Below are positions 47,701 through 57,363 of a stretch of 64,000 nt of DNA, piece by piece. The notes below the pieces were generated by a model. That model was given only the letters and a program-made list of their open reading frames with translations. It made no database searches and was not told where the DNA came from. The DNA is from Aphrocallistes beatrix. Lineage: Eukaryota; Porifera; Hexactinellida; Sceptrulophora; Aphrocallistidae. The stretch is from positions 3,340,968 through 3,404,967 of the forward strand of contig OY725497.1 in NCBI GenBank assembly GCA_963281255.1. Direction: 5' to 3'. Both the position numbers and the translations under genes were made by a program. How positions within the stretch are numbered: position 1 is the stretch's first letter; every line of letters starts with the position of its first letter.

Positions 47701-50540
47701 TGAATAGAATTCTAAAATTGGAATTTTTGGTTGCATTGTGTGGTAATATATATAAGTGTTTGATGAAAGAAATGCATAAATAAACACTAACTGGTGAAAT
47801 TTAAATGGTTGAATGCTTAATATGATTTTTGAATCAGGATCAGAAATTGACCCCGTGAAAGATACTGCCTCTCCCCTTACTACATTTTATAAAGCAGAAG
47901 TAAATGGACTGTGCAAAACTAAAAGTCCAGTTCCTAACTCGCGTTCAGATAAGCTGATCCATATCCGAGGGATTGAGACCATTGCATCTCGTAATTTCAT
48001 CCGAATCATGCTACTCGGAAATAGTGGATGTGGCAAATCAAGTTTAATTCGTTTTATAACTGAGAATAAAGGAAACTATCCTTCTACTAATCAAACAACG
48101 AATAACAGGGATGGAGTTGGGTTTGAGAACCATATGTTTGAGTTGATTGAAACGCCAGGCTTCCAGTCGCTAGTTCCAGACTCTACGTGGCAAGAACTGG
48201 TAGATCGCGTGAACATCTGTGGCGGTATTGACATATTCCTGTTGGTGATAAACGCCGCAGAGAAGACCGACATGGTAGGATACCTAGCTCTCAGTCAATT
48301 CGAAAGGAAACATATAGAAGACCGACTCTTGTTCTGGGATAGAGTTGTTGTAGTGTTTACACACGCAGACTACATGGGAGCCACGCCCTCTGAGCAGGAG
48401 AAGAATGTTCAGTTAGAACTTCATGAATTCGATGCTGATAAGCTGAGGCAGGTAGTTATCAATGCAGAAAACCGATGCCTCTATGTTAACTCGTTAAATA
48501 CTGAACTCAGCTACCAGGATCTCCAGTTACGAGCTCTCTACGATCAAATCAATAGGATTCAAGAGCCTTTCCCGGATAAATACTCGTTTGATTCACTCGA
48601 TGATTATGATCCAATGGACCCATATGGTAGATATCTCAGTAATTGCAATGGAGGTATAAATGGTGTGCTTGATGAAATACAAAAGAAGAAAAAGAAAAAG
48701 AAATTTTTGAAGTTAAGTAGCATCAAAAAAATAGCAAAACGTCGTAGGATTTCAAAAGAAACTAATACAGAAGAAGATGCAAGCATTACTAGTAAGAATC
48801 GAGGCAGAAGGCGATCTTCCAATGCTGTAAAACTTCTTATAAACCCACTGAAGCGACTACTGGCATCAACCCCCTCCAAGGCGATAGATTACGACAGGGT
48901 TAACTCAGAAAATCGAACTCATGTTAAATCTTCAGATCCCCCTATTTGTACAGAGGATATTCAGATGAACAGATCTAGTTCGCTCCCGGATGTGTTAGAT
49001 AGAAAAGATCGTAATTCTAGCATGGTTAGAAAGAACCCATACGCCATTGAGATATACGAACAACAGAAATTGATTGTAGCATCCCCAAATGAATCACCCC
49101 TCCTAGATGTAAAGAAGAAGCATCAAAAGAAAGAATTTATTTTCACGGCTCAAACCAGTGGTGGATCCGATACTGAGGAAAGCGACCAGTTTTTTACCCC
49201 GCCTCAGAGCCCAAGTGAGATGTGACCCCAATGCTTAGGAGGAAATTTTCTTTGTTATCTTATCTTGACATCAATGAATTCTAGAGATTATGATTGTTTT
49301 ATGTCTCATGATTAATGAGTAGCTTACTCTACGTACGTACACATGTTACTAGTTTAAGCCAATGTTAGTCCATATACTAGTAAAGGACTTTTTAAACAAG
49401 GTTTCCATAAAAAGTGGTTATATACGCACACATGCCAACCTGAGCCATGACAAAGCGGGACGCAGCGTTGAATTTCGTGGGACATGGCGGGACGCGATAA
49501 AATAGTACTATGCATAGAATACAAAAAAGCGGGACATAATGGGGAATTTTCATGTAAAAACGGGACACTCGAGAAAATTAGCTCAATAGAAGAGTGAAAA
49601 AAGCGGGACGTCCCGCCAAAAACGGGACAGTTGGCAAGTATGTATGATGCAAATATTGGTATTACAAGTTTGGGATTGGTGCTTTTTACGGTTTTACGTG
49701 TGTCGGCTATATCTTTCGTACGTATGTTCTATCTCGTATTTAATGGTGTTTTATTCTAGATTCGACTTGATATTCATTTTGTTCGACAAACCAGACGAAG
49801 AGATGGATCACAAGCTGTCTAAACGTATGATGGCAATCCACACCGGGAAATTAAGAAAGTCAAAGAATAGTCTGAAACTAACGGAAACAGGTCCGAAACC
49901 CTCTGGAAGCATTTTTGATGATTTTGATTGTACAGACTACATTCCTCTGACAGAGAGGTTAAACTACCAGAAAGAAGAAGAGTTTGAGCCAATTCCACCT
50001 GCTTTGTTACAGAAGTTCATAGTTTATGCTCGTAGTAATATTATTCCTAAGATTTCTCCTGAAGCAGCTGATGTCCTCAAGAATTTCTACACAGAACTCA
50101 GGCTGCATGGAAATAATTTCGATTGCATCCCGATCACTACCCTTCACCTCGAGTCCCTGGTTCGCCTCACGGAGGCTCGAGCACGTGCTGAGCTGAGAGA
50201 TGTCGCTACAGAGGAGGATGCCTATGACGTAATCGACGTAGTGAAGCATAGCATGATGAACCTCTACTCGGATGGGATGGGGGGTGTCAGACACACCGCA
50301 CAACGTGGTGCAGGGTTGAGTCAACGCAACCAGGTAAGAGCGTTAATCGCTGAGCTTACGCGCATCTCAGAAATACGTGCAAGTGCGATTTTTTCCATTG
50401 ATGAGATACGAGAGGTTACAGAGAAAATCGGCATACCTCATGTCAAATTTGAGGATGTAATGTTCTCATTGAATAATCAGTGCTACTTAATAAAGAAAGG
50501 CCCAATGCTCTTTCAACTACAAAACTTTACCTGTTTGTGA
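44743..50540 (+). CDS. MCM8: DNA helicase MCM8
   Basis: Five exons (44743-45492, 45558-45844, 46006-46423, 46497-46777, 49760-50540) join in phase to 838 residues, almost the 840 of human MCM8. It starts with the Gly/Arg-rich NWRGYGGGWRGNWRGRF typical of MCM8. It continues VYNF-like RLYNFSPVTSLKSLRASQYG, a zinc-binding CATC...CPSRSC pair, IVNSLCPNVYGHEMVKAGLI, Walker A GDPGQGKSQLLQ, Walker B DCGNCCIDEFEKL, and the arginine finger LSRFDL at the exon 4/5 junction. The C-terminal end has LTEARARAELRDVATEEDA and LIKKGPMLFQLQ. MCM8 works with MCM9 in homologous recombination and crosslink repair. Intron 4 (2982 bases) contains a separate GTPase gene on the same strand and a miniature element just before the acceptor. 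Confidence 0.95.
46778..47812. other. MCM8 intron 4, upstream of the nested gene
   Basis: AT-rich with no recognised exon or repeat. It must hold the promoter of the nested GTPase gene. Confidence 0.5.
47813..49225 (+). CDS. AIG1/GIMAP-like GTPase nested in an MCM8 intron
   Basis: A single exon of 470 residues, same strand as MCM8. A GTP-binding domain covers about residues 60-260: G1 GNSGCGKSSL (69-78), G3 ETPGF (113-117), G4 THAD (183-186). The conserved hydrophobic strands IFLLVINAAEKTD and FWDRVVVVFTHADYMG and the preceding layout resemble the AIG1/GIMAP family, which act on intracellular membranes and, in vertebrates, in lymphocyte survival. The rest is a Lys/Arg-rich region (KKKKKKFLKLSSIKKIAKRR near 285-304) and a Ser-rich tail. 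No membrane helix is seen, so the basic patch may serve membrane or nuclear binding. G1 lies after ~60 unrecognised residues. Family level is fairly firm; function is unknown. Confidence 0.8.
   Translation: MLNMIFESGSEIDPVKDTASPLTTFYKAEVNGLCKTKSPVPNSRSDKLIHIRGIETIASRNFIRIMLLGNSGCGKSSLIRFITENKGNYPSTNQTTNNRDGVGFENHMFELIETPGFQSLVPDSTWQELVDRVNICGGIDIFLLVINAAEKTDMVGYLALSQFERKHIEDRLLFWDRVVVVFTHADYMGATPSEQEKNVQLELHEFDADKLRQVVINAENRCLYVNSLNTELSYQDLQLRALYDQINRIQEPFPDKYSFDSLDDYDPMDPYGRYLSNCNGGINGVLDEIQKKKKKKKFLKLSSIKKIAKRRRISKETNTEEDASITSKNRGRRRSSNAVKLLINPLKRLLASTPSKAIDYDRVNSENRTHVKSSDPPICTEDIQMNRSSSLPDVLDRKDRNSSMVRKNPYAIEIYEQQKLIVASPNESPLLDVKKKHQKKEFIFTAQTSGGSDTEESDQFFTPPQSPSEM
49226..49759. other. 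MCM8 intron 4, downstream of the nested gene
   Basis: It holds the 3' end of the nested gene and the miniature element at 49427-49646, ending with the acceptor TTATTCTAG at 49751-49759. Confidence 0.6.
49427..49646. mobile_element. ~220-bp miniature inverted-repeat element, reverse copy
   Basis: It opens ACACATGCCAACCTGAGCCA and closes GACAGTTGGCAAGTATGT. Read in reverse it is the same element as at 19424-19629, with the GGGACGTCCCGCCAAAAACG block and the GCGTTGAATTTCGTGGGAC block in order. It lies about 110 bases before the MCM8 exon-5 acceptor. Confidence 0.85.
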
Positions 50541-50914
50541 TATCACGATGATAATCGAAGGAGATAATTAATTGGTCACTGCTATTGTATTTGTACATAT
50601 ATTATATCTGTAGCTGTGTCTGTGTGTATATTGATGTCGTGTAATATACAAATATTAACCACTTATGAGTATATCCCTGATATTATATGATAATCGAAAC
50701 ACGCATTCTTTCTAGTGTATCGAATCACAGATACCAAAACTTTAACGTATCTAAGCAAACAAGATTGGGTCATTCCTACATTATGCACTAGTGAAATTAT
50801 TTAACATTCTTCTTAAAATGTTTCCACTTAATCGTGCCTTCTGACATGACAGGAATATACCATAGTGGGGAAGGATTTTAATCACTAGATTTTTCAGCTT
50901 AAATTTGCGATAAA
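50541..50914. other. Spacer between MCM8 and the first GST
   Basis: AT-rich, no feature recognised. Confidence 0.5.
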
Positions 50915-51601
50915 ATGGCAGAACAACCAAAACCGAAGTTTGGCTACTGGTACATTCGAGGGCTAGCTCAAGCCCAAAGAACGCTACTCCACTACACTAA
51001 CACTCCATACGAAGAGGTGACGTACCTACAGGGAGACGGGCCCGAATTCTCTCGCCAAGAATGGCTGGACGTAAAGTTCACCCTAGACCTTGACTTTCCT
51101 AATCTCCCGTACTACATTGATGGTGACTTCAAAATAACTGAGAGTTGTGCCATCTTACGTTACATCGCAGATAAAAATAATTTGCTCGGAAAGGACCCTG
51201 AAACCAGGGCCTGGGTGAGTATGCTGGAGCAAATCATGGTTACATGGCGGAATGGGAATTCAAGAGTTGCTTACAAAGCTGACTATGCCGACCTAATGGG
51301 CGACTTAATTAAAGATGTGGAGTCGAAATACCTCGGAAAAGTGTCCGGATTCCTCAAGAAGCAACCATGGCTGGCCGGAACTGAGATAACCTATATCGAT
51401 TTTATGTGTTACGAGCTACTCCTGGCTAACTTCGCAATGGAACCCACGCTTCGAGAGAAATACCCAGTTCTTCGTGAGTATATGGAGAGGTTCGAAGCCC
51501 TCCCTGCCATTAAAGATTATCTTAAATCTCCAGAAGTTGCCAAATACCCGTTCAACAACAAAAGTGCAGGCTGGGGAAACAAGGTGTTATCCTCTGATTG
51601 A
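50915..51601 (+). CDS. Mu-class-like glutathione S-transferase, copy 1
   Basis: 228 residues, intronless. The N-terminal thioredoxin-like domain has the catalytic Tyr in KFGYWYIRGLAQ (Tyr11), the glutathione-binding DFPNLPYYIDGDFKITES and the Ser/Cys-Ala-Ile-Leu-Arg-Tyr-Ile helix. The C-terminal helical domain carries PWLAGTEITYIDFMCYELL and the mu-type ending AGWGNK. The enzyme conjugates glutathione to electrophiles in the cytosol, working as a dimer. The second copy follows 950 bases later in the same orientation with roughly half the residues shared, so this is an old tandem duplication. There is no mu-loop expansion obvious by eye. Confidence 0.92.
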   Translation: MAEQPKPKFGYWYIRGLAQAQRTLLHYTNTPYEEVTYLQGDGPEFSRQEWLDVKFTLDLDFPNLPYYIDGDFKITESCAILRYIADKNNLLGKDPETRAWVSMLEQIMVTWRNGNSRVAYKADYADLMGDLIKDVESKYLGKVSGFLKKQPWLAGTEITYIDFMCYELLLANFAMEPTLREKYPVLREYMERFEALPAIKDYLKSPEVAKYPFNNKSAGWGNKVLSSD

Positions 51602-52552
51602 ATTTCTTGTTTCTCCTTAGGTTTGTATTCCATATTAGTTCTATGCATATAGGCCTTAGTTACCTGGAAATCTTTATCAAAATATTCGATTTTTCCTTAG
51701 TTTAGCCCTGCTAGTTTTCTAGTTTTTTAAATCAGTTTTATTGTCTAAAAGTCTTGAGTATTTCCCTAATAATACTTAGATTTTGTAATGTAATATTTTT
51801 CTATGAAATTATATTTTTACATGCGTACATTCCTACTATGTTGAGTATGGTCTGGGGCATGCACTCAGTCGCTGGGCCTAGGCCATGCCGTTTGGGACAA
51901 TAATTTTCACAGGATGACAGATCCTGATTATAACACCTGGGTAGTAAACGGGAATGTTTATAGGTAGTGTCTACTATAAAACAATTTTTGCCACAAACAA
52001 TATCACATAATTATCCATACGAACATAATCTCAATTAGTATATAGCTCTGGAGTATAGCAATATGGACAGGTTTTTTATCTCAGTAAAATATATTGTTTC
52101 AAGTTCAGAAGGAGAAGTACATTTGCTAGTAGGATCCCTTTATGGTGTGCATTTTATTCTCTCAACTGCTATTGTAAGATGTTTCACTATAATTTCGCAC
52201 TTGAGACTGCTGAAGTGTCGCGATCCTAAAATCATTAGGACCACCTTTTTAGTTCAAATTGTCAATATGTGCCCAACATTTAATACAGTAATTAGAAATG
52301 AATGTCTTTAAACCCTTAATTCCACAGAAAGATACACGCTCTGTTACGGTAGATTGTTCCATATCAACTAGGCATGTTCGTCTTGACACAAAAATTTGGA
52401 ATAATATAGTATGTAGTAGTATTGTTAAAATTTTCAAAATACGATATTATTCTAACTTTTCTGCGTCAGGTAGGATTCCTACTTGTTAGGAAACACGTGT
52501 ATATTTTGAATTAAATTTCTGAGTCTGACCAATCATTCTATCGTGCTTAAGC
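51602..52552. other. Spacer between the two GST genes
   Basis: AT-rich; short open frames at 52063 and 52298 have no family features. No repeat was recognised. Confidence 0.5.
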
Positions 52553-53236
52553 ATGGCAGAAGTCGGCAAGGTTAAACTGGGTTATTGGCGGACGCGTGGC
52601 TTAGCCCAGCAGATACGTCTCCTACTCGAATACACAAATACGCCTTACGAAGACATTCGATATGAGCAAGGAGAAGCTCCGATTTGTGATAGGAGCTATT
52701 GGATGAGTATCAAGTTCACACTAGGGCTAGATTTCCCCAACCTCCCCTACTACATGGACGGGGATTACAAGTTGACTCAGAGTGATGCGATAATGCGGTA
52801 CATCGCGGATAAAAATGGCATGGTCGGGAAGAATGCAGAGGAGAGGGGGTTCATCTCCATGATAGAGAATGTACTGTATGATTGGCATACCGACTATTGG
52901 GCTGTGACCTACGACAAGAACTATGCTGACCTCATACCGGACTACCTGACTAAGATGGAGTCCAAGTATGTGGAACCAATACTCAAGCTTTTAAGCAAGA
53001 GCAGTTGGCTGGTAGGGGATGAGCTCACTTATGTAGACTTCATTTTCTATGAATTGATTGATTCCAACTTTCTCTTAATACCGAGTCTACGCGAGAAGTA
53101 TCCAACCTTAGTCGCGTATGCAGATAAATTCGAACAGCTCCCAGCTATCAAGGCTTACATGTCCTCGCCCAGGTTCCTCAGGTATCCGCTGAACAGCCCG
53201 TATGCTGGTTGGGGAGTGAAGGACGGCCCGCCTTAA
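52553..53236 (+). CDS. Mu-class-like glutathione S-transferase, copy 2
   Basis: 227 residues, intronless. It has KLGYWRTRGLAQQIRLLLEYT with catalytic Tyr11, LDFPNLPYYMDGDYKLTQSD, the helix AIMRYIADKNGMVG, SSWLVGDELTYVDFIFYELI and the end YAGWGVK. Its N-terminal domain is closer than copy 1 to vertebrate mu enzymes (IRLLLEYT, QSDAIMRYIA). Both copies have the same length and fold, and differ throughout the substrate-binding helices around residues 100-130, so they probably accept different second substrates. Confidence 0.92.
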   Translation: MAEVGKVKLGYWRTRGLAQQIRLLLEYTNTPYEDIRYEQGEAPICDRSYWMSIKFTLGLDFPNLPYYMDGDYKLTQSDAIMRYIADKNGMVGKNAEERGFISMIENVLYDWHTDYWAVTYDKNYADLIPDYLTKMESKYVEPILKLLSKSSWLVGDELTYVDFIFYELIDSNFLLIPSLREKYPTLVAYADKFEQLPAIKAYMSSPRFLRYPLNSPYAGWGVKDGPP

Positions 53237-54294
53237 TATTATTTGCTACCTTACTATTTTATACTTAGTTAGATACATTATTTATACGATCAATGTCTAG
53301 CTCCTTTGATACAAAATTGCTTTCTACAGTCAGGATTTCCCTCTTCAATCCTGTTGACGTCTTGAATAATCGTATCCGATTCTATGGATGAAAATTCCGT
53401 CAATTATCGAAAAATAACCTGCCTAACATAACATTTTTTGTAGCTACTGTATCCAATGGGATACAGACTTCCAAAGTGGTACAACATAAATTGACACACT
53501 GTGTCTGTATGTATTACTGGTCAATGGAAATCTGTACAGACATGCCATACCCAACAATACTAGCCAAATAAGTATGGTGTCCATCACCATCACAGTCCGG
53601 CGAGTCACTGCTACTCATCGCGTTGATAAAGGCAATTATTATGTTAATTTTTTGTACGTAAATATACTACATACAACAATATCCAACATACTCTGAATAC
53701 AGCAACATGTCTCTTCCCTACACCATGGGTTTATCTATGATTTTCCAGTCCTACACTTTTTTGAAGGCGATAAAAGTTATATGGCACCCAAACAAGGATT
53801 TATCTTGTAATTCCAGGGGTGATGGCAACCCAATACCAAAATCGAATCACACTGCAAGCACCTTGGCTCCTCGGACGATAGCAGACTGGCACCTATAAGT
53901 GCCTGCTCAGGCTGCTCTACACCCAGCATAAATGTCCATATCCCAGATTCTATGTATTTAAGAATCAACACTAGTCTAATTCATAGAAAGGAGGCTTAAG
54001 CCAATTCGCGCCAGTGTATTGTATGAACTCATTCCTAATACGCCATTCAGAATCCAAGGTATTCACAAGTTAAAAGTATTCAGAGTCTACAGTAGGTATC
54101 CCGTTTTCTAATTTTTCCACTATTCAATGGAACGTATGTAAACAACATATCCTCCTTTGTCAAACAAATATTGCAATTAATTAACAGCGTCACTTTCTTT
54201 TCAACTCTTGGATTCTATTTTAGTTGATAACTGCAAACTCACTGTCTTGTTCTATACACGTGTAATTACTATCTAAATAATATATGTATTAGAC
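53237..54294. other. Spacer between GST copy 2 and AIMP2
   Basis: About 1 kb of AT-rich sequence; the 63-codon frame at 53707 shows no conserved feature. No repeat family was recognised. Confidence 0.5.
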
Positions 54295-55416
54295 ATGACA
54301 ACTCAAATCAGTTCTATCTCGCCCATGTATCACGTGAGGCCATTTGAACTCTCCAATGAGCCTCTCTACCCGTCCAGCTCTGGTATGTACCACATGCGCC
54401 CTTATTTCCCTGTACAGTCGCCCTCTAGCACTAGCTTAGAGATGAATTCGCAGGAGTCTAATGGGTACTCAAGCGACACCTCTGCTATCCAACAGCTCGA
54501 ATCTGTACACCTGAATATCGAGAAAGAATTGGCCTTACTCAAAACTCGAGTTGATGCCTGCAGCAAAAAGTTATTTCCCGCGGAGAAGAATTCTGAAGTT
54601 GAAGTGAGTAAGCAGGATAAACCATCTCACTTCGCGGAGCTGGAGAAGAAACAGGAAACCATCAAGCAGCAGTTGAGTGCTCTCAAACAAGAAATGACTA
54701 CCTTCAAGCAACAGAGGAAAACTGGCTCCGCTCGCTCCACTCCTGAGCCACCACGAAACTCGGGCGTCATACCTCCCGACATCCCAGTGGATGCTGTCAT
54801 CAAGTGTCACCCAGACAGACCCCCTACTGCCACCTTTCTGGTGTTCTCCCACCTCCAGGAGTTCACACCTGTCTCCTGGAGAACCCTGTTCCACTCGAGC
54901 CTATCCGACCCTGTGCCCCACTTATCATCAGCACTCCGGCACGTGCAGAAACGTGACAAACCGCGCCTTATCCTCACTGTCATCTGGAGAGGAGAGCTGG
55001 CCGAGCCCTCTCTGCAGGTATCTCCTGCTCACACGCCCATCTACGGGGACCACAACATAGCCAAGTATCTGTGCAGGCTGCACGCTGACTATCTCTACGA
55101 GGGGTTGGGCGCTGTACAGGCGACAGAGACGGACCAATGGGTCAACTCTTTCTCCACACAGCTGTTAGCTGGCTCGAGTAAGGAGAGACAGAACGTGTTC
55201 AAGGCTCTGAATGCACATTTTGGAAAGAGCAGGTGGTTGGTAGGGGACCAGATGTCCCTCGCCGATTTCGTAGCTTTCTCTCTGCTAACCAACGAAGAAG
55301 TAGTTGGTGAAGGGAAGATACAGAAAAACGTGATAGAATGGATCAAACTGACGAGTAAAGAGGTCCCATTCTCTTTGCCCAATCTACAGCCCTTCTTCAA
55401 CATTCCGCCTTCTTAG
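54295..55416 (+). CDS. AIMP2: Aminoacyl-tRNA synthetase complex scaffold p38
   Basis: 373 residues, intronless. The N-terminus contains MYHVRPFELSNEPLYP and a second MYHMRPYFP, matching the conserved MYQVKPYH...MYRLPN of AIMP2 that binds lysyl-tRNA synthetase. A coiled coil follows (residues ~62-145, LNIEKELALLKTRV and FAELEKKQETIKQQLSALKQ), then a thioredoxin-like region and a GST-C-like domain with HNIAKYLCRL, GSSKERQNVFKALNAHFGKS and WLVGDQMSLADFVAFSLL. AIMP2 is the core scaffold of the cytosolic multi-tRNA synthetase complex. The Pro/Ser-rich linker is longer than in human (320 residues). It lies just after two GST genes but shares only the distant fold, so adjacency need not imply origin. 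Confidence 0.92.
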   Translation: MTTQISSISPMYHVRPFELSNEPLYPSSSGMYHMRPYFPVQSPSSTSLEMNSQESNGYSSDTSAIQQLESVHLNIEKELALLKTRVDACSKKLFPAEKNSEVEVSKQDKPSHFAELEKKQETIKQQLSALKQEMTTFKQQRKTGSARSTPEPPRNSGVIPPDIPVDAVIKCHPDRPPTATFLVFSHLQEFTPVSWRTLFHSSLSDPVPHLSSALRHVQKRDKPRLILTVIWRGELAEPSLQVSPAHTPIYGDHNIAKYLCRLHADYLYEGLGAVQATETDQWVNSFSTQLLAGSSKERQNVFKALNAHFGKSRWLVGDQMSLADFVAFSLLTNEEVVGEGKIQKNVIEWIKLTSKEVPFSLPNLQPFFNIPPS

Positions 55417-55712
55417 GGTATCATGTTAGAACTAGTTTCTTTAGTCTGAATTTATAACTTAGAAATGTAGTTGAATAAAAGCAAGTTACAAACTAAGATT
55501 CTATGGCCGCGGAAATACGATATCACTCTTGCCTCTGTTTAAATCGTTAATTGAAAGATATGACCAATCCAGTTGCTAAAACAGAGGGAGACTTGCAAAT
55601 ATTATCGTTTCATGATGAAGTAATACTGCGGAATTCTCAATCAAATTTAAGAATGTATCTGAAAAACTAACAAAGTAAAACTCTAGGGAAAGGTAATAGT
55701 AAAATAGCTGTT
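55417..55712. other. Convergent 3' spacer, AIMP2 and MGMT
   Basis: Short AT-rich spacer holding both 3' ends; an AATAAA poly(A) signal lies at 55474-55479 for AIMP2. Confidence 0.5.
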
Positions 55713-56216
55713 TTATTCCTCTGTTTTTCGCCGTTTTGAAATTCTGGCTTCATGATCGAGCAGCTCTCTCTTCGTATTGGCACCTTTTCCTCCGGAATAA
55801 CTCCCCATGCCGCCTCTCTTTGGGAGGACACGGTGACAAGGAATGAAGAGAGGGATCGGATTACGCTTCATCGCCGTTCCCACTGCTCTCGCTGCAAGCG
55901 GACTCCCAACCAGCTGAGCTAGTTGGGAGTATGTCAGGCTCACCCCGTCCTTCGTCTGTTCTAAGAGCGTTCTCCATACTTTTGTATGGAAAGCGGAGTA
56001 TTTGTTGAAATTCAAACTCGGCATTTCGACTTTAACTTCGCTCTTCCCGAAGTAATACTCTAACCAAGTCATCGCTTGAGTCAGGTGTTTATTCTGAGTT
56101 TTCTCAGCTCTGCTCTCTGTGTCTGAGCTCACCCATTCCACTCCAGTGATCCCAACGTGATCACAGCTCACTTTTATATTTCCAACGGGGGAACGATATA
56201 TCACAGAATCATTCAT
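55713..56216 (-). CDS. MGMT: Methylated-DNA-protein-cysteine methyltransferase
   Basis: 167 residues, intronless. The active-site motif IPCHRV places the acceptor cysteine at Cys127. Around it are the helix-turn-helix with the DNA-base-flipping arginine (AARAVGTAMKRNP, Arg110), the Tyr of SLTYSQLAQLVG and the glycine loop GSYSGGKGANTKRELL. The short N-terminal RNase-H-like domain starts SVIYRSPVGNIKVSCD. The protein transfers alkyl groups from O6 of guanine to itself in one suicidal turnover, in the nucleus. The length resembles bacterial Ogt and compact animal forms rather than the 207 residues of human MGMT. A basic KRRK near the C-terminus may be a nuclear signal. Confidence 0.94.
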   Translation of the reverse strand: MNDSVIYRSPVGNIKVSCDHVGITGVEWVSSDTESRAEKTQNKHLTQAMTWLEYYFGKSEVKVEMPSLNFNKYSAFHTKVWRTLLEQTKDGVSLTYSQLAQLVGSPLAARAVGTAMKRNPIPLFIPCHRVLPKRGGMGSYSGGKGANTKRELLDHEARISKRRKTEE

Positions 56217-56601
56217 GTTACTAAATTATAACAAAGGATCTAATAATTATCCCACTTTTTCAAATTTCTGGAGGGGGGAGAATTTGGTCCCCCCTCCCAT
56301 ATATAACCTAAAGACTGGGAAGTTTCGCAAAATTTGTATGTAGATTATATAGTAGTATAGACAATGGCACTAATAATGCTACATAAAGTCACCTAAATAT
56401 AGCTTCTCATAACGAGTCTCCATAACTACCGCCTGACCTTGATACAATTCCAATTAGGTCGCCTAAGAGGGACTGATCAAACTCCCTGGTTATAATATAC
56501 GGGTTTAACTATCTTCAATAAGCGAGGGCATGCTGAGTAGAATATTTATTTGTTGAATAACTATGTTTATACTTTTAATAAGATAATTAGCAATTATCGA
56601 T
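56217..56601. other. Divergent spacer between MGMT and PYM1
   Basis: 385 bases separate the two start codons, so promoters may be shared. It includes a GGAGGGGGGAGAATTTGGTC and TCCCCCCTCCCATATA region (56272-56302). No further element was recognised. Confidence 0.45.
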
Positions 56602-57363
56602 ATGGCAACTGGCCATCGAGTTATTGAGAGAGGACTTCGCCCAGATGGAACTCCCAGGAAACCGCTTAAGATTAGGGAGGGCTATCATCCCCCGGACGAA
56701 GCAGTAGCGTATGTACCTCCACACAAGAAAGATCAGCCCCAGGTAGAGGTAGCAGAAAGTGCTACTTTGAGCTTAGAATCCAGACTAATGAGCGAAGAGA
56801 GTCCAATTGTCACTAATCAGCCGAAAACTAAATCCCAAATTAAAAATGAGAAGAGAAACAAAAACAGACGGGAAAAGAAACTTGAGCTTGCAAATAAACT
56901 TGGAACAGAACAGTGTAAAAGAGATGCATTGTTACCTAATGATGTCGTTTCTATGTTGAAAGGTGCTCCAGATGAAGTAGATATATCGTCACATAATCAT
57001 ACACCTTTGGACAACGGAATTTCTGATTCCAATTCACTTCCTATTACAAACGGGTTTGATGGAGAAGAGGTTAAATTTGAAACAGATGGTTCAGAGAGGA
57101 AAAGTACGAAGAGAAAACAGATGTTAGAAAATCCAGATATAGTGATAAAGGCTATAAGCAATAATTTGTCAAATATGGATGAAATAACTGATTTAGAAAG
57201 ACAGCAGAAAAAACTTAAGAAAAAGATAGAACAACTAATAAAACTGGTAGAGAGAGGAGGTGAACTGAATAATGAGGAGAAAGTGAAGGTAGGGAAGAGG
57301 GATGAGTGGGAAGATGAGATGAGGATGGTAGAGAAACGGCTGAAATCCCTCAAGACCAAATAA
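56602..57363 (+). CDS. PYM1: Partner of Y14 and Mago (exon junction complex disassembly factor)
   Basis: 253 residues, intronless. The N-terminal LRPDGTPRKPLKIREGYHPP matches the Mago-Y14-binding motif of PYM1 (RPDGTWRK...VKEGYVP). The middle has KSQIKNEKRNKNRREKKLE, like the AKRNLKRKEKRR of human PYM1. The end is a coiled coil with QKKLKKKIEQLIKLVERGGEL and a terminal WEDEMRMVEKRL, corresponding to the ribosome-associating C-terminus. PYM1 removes exon junction complexes from translated mRNAs. The tryptophan of the usual TWRK is replaced by Pro. The central ~80 residues are poorly conserved, as in other species. Confidence 0.9.
   Translation: MATGHRVIERGLRPDGTPRKPLKIREGYHPPDEAVAYVPPHKKDQPQVEVAESATLSLESRLMSEESPIVTNQPKTKSQIKNEKRNKNRREKKLELANKLGTEQCKRDALLPNDVVSMLKGAPDEVDISSHNHTPLDNGISDSNSLPITNGFDGEEVKFETDGSERKSTKRKQMLENPDIVIKAISNNLSNMDEITDLERQQKKLKKKIEQLIKLVERGGELNNEEKVKVGKRDEWEDEMRMVEKRLKSLKTK

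Noticed and set aside
52063-52489. Short frames between the GST genes
   Set aside because: No conserved features, AT-rich composition, and no splice relation to either GST.
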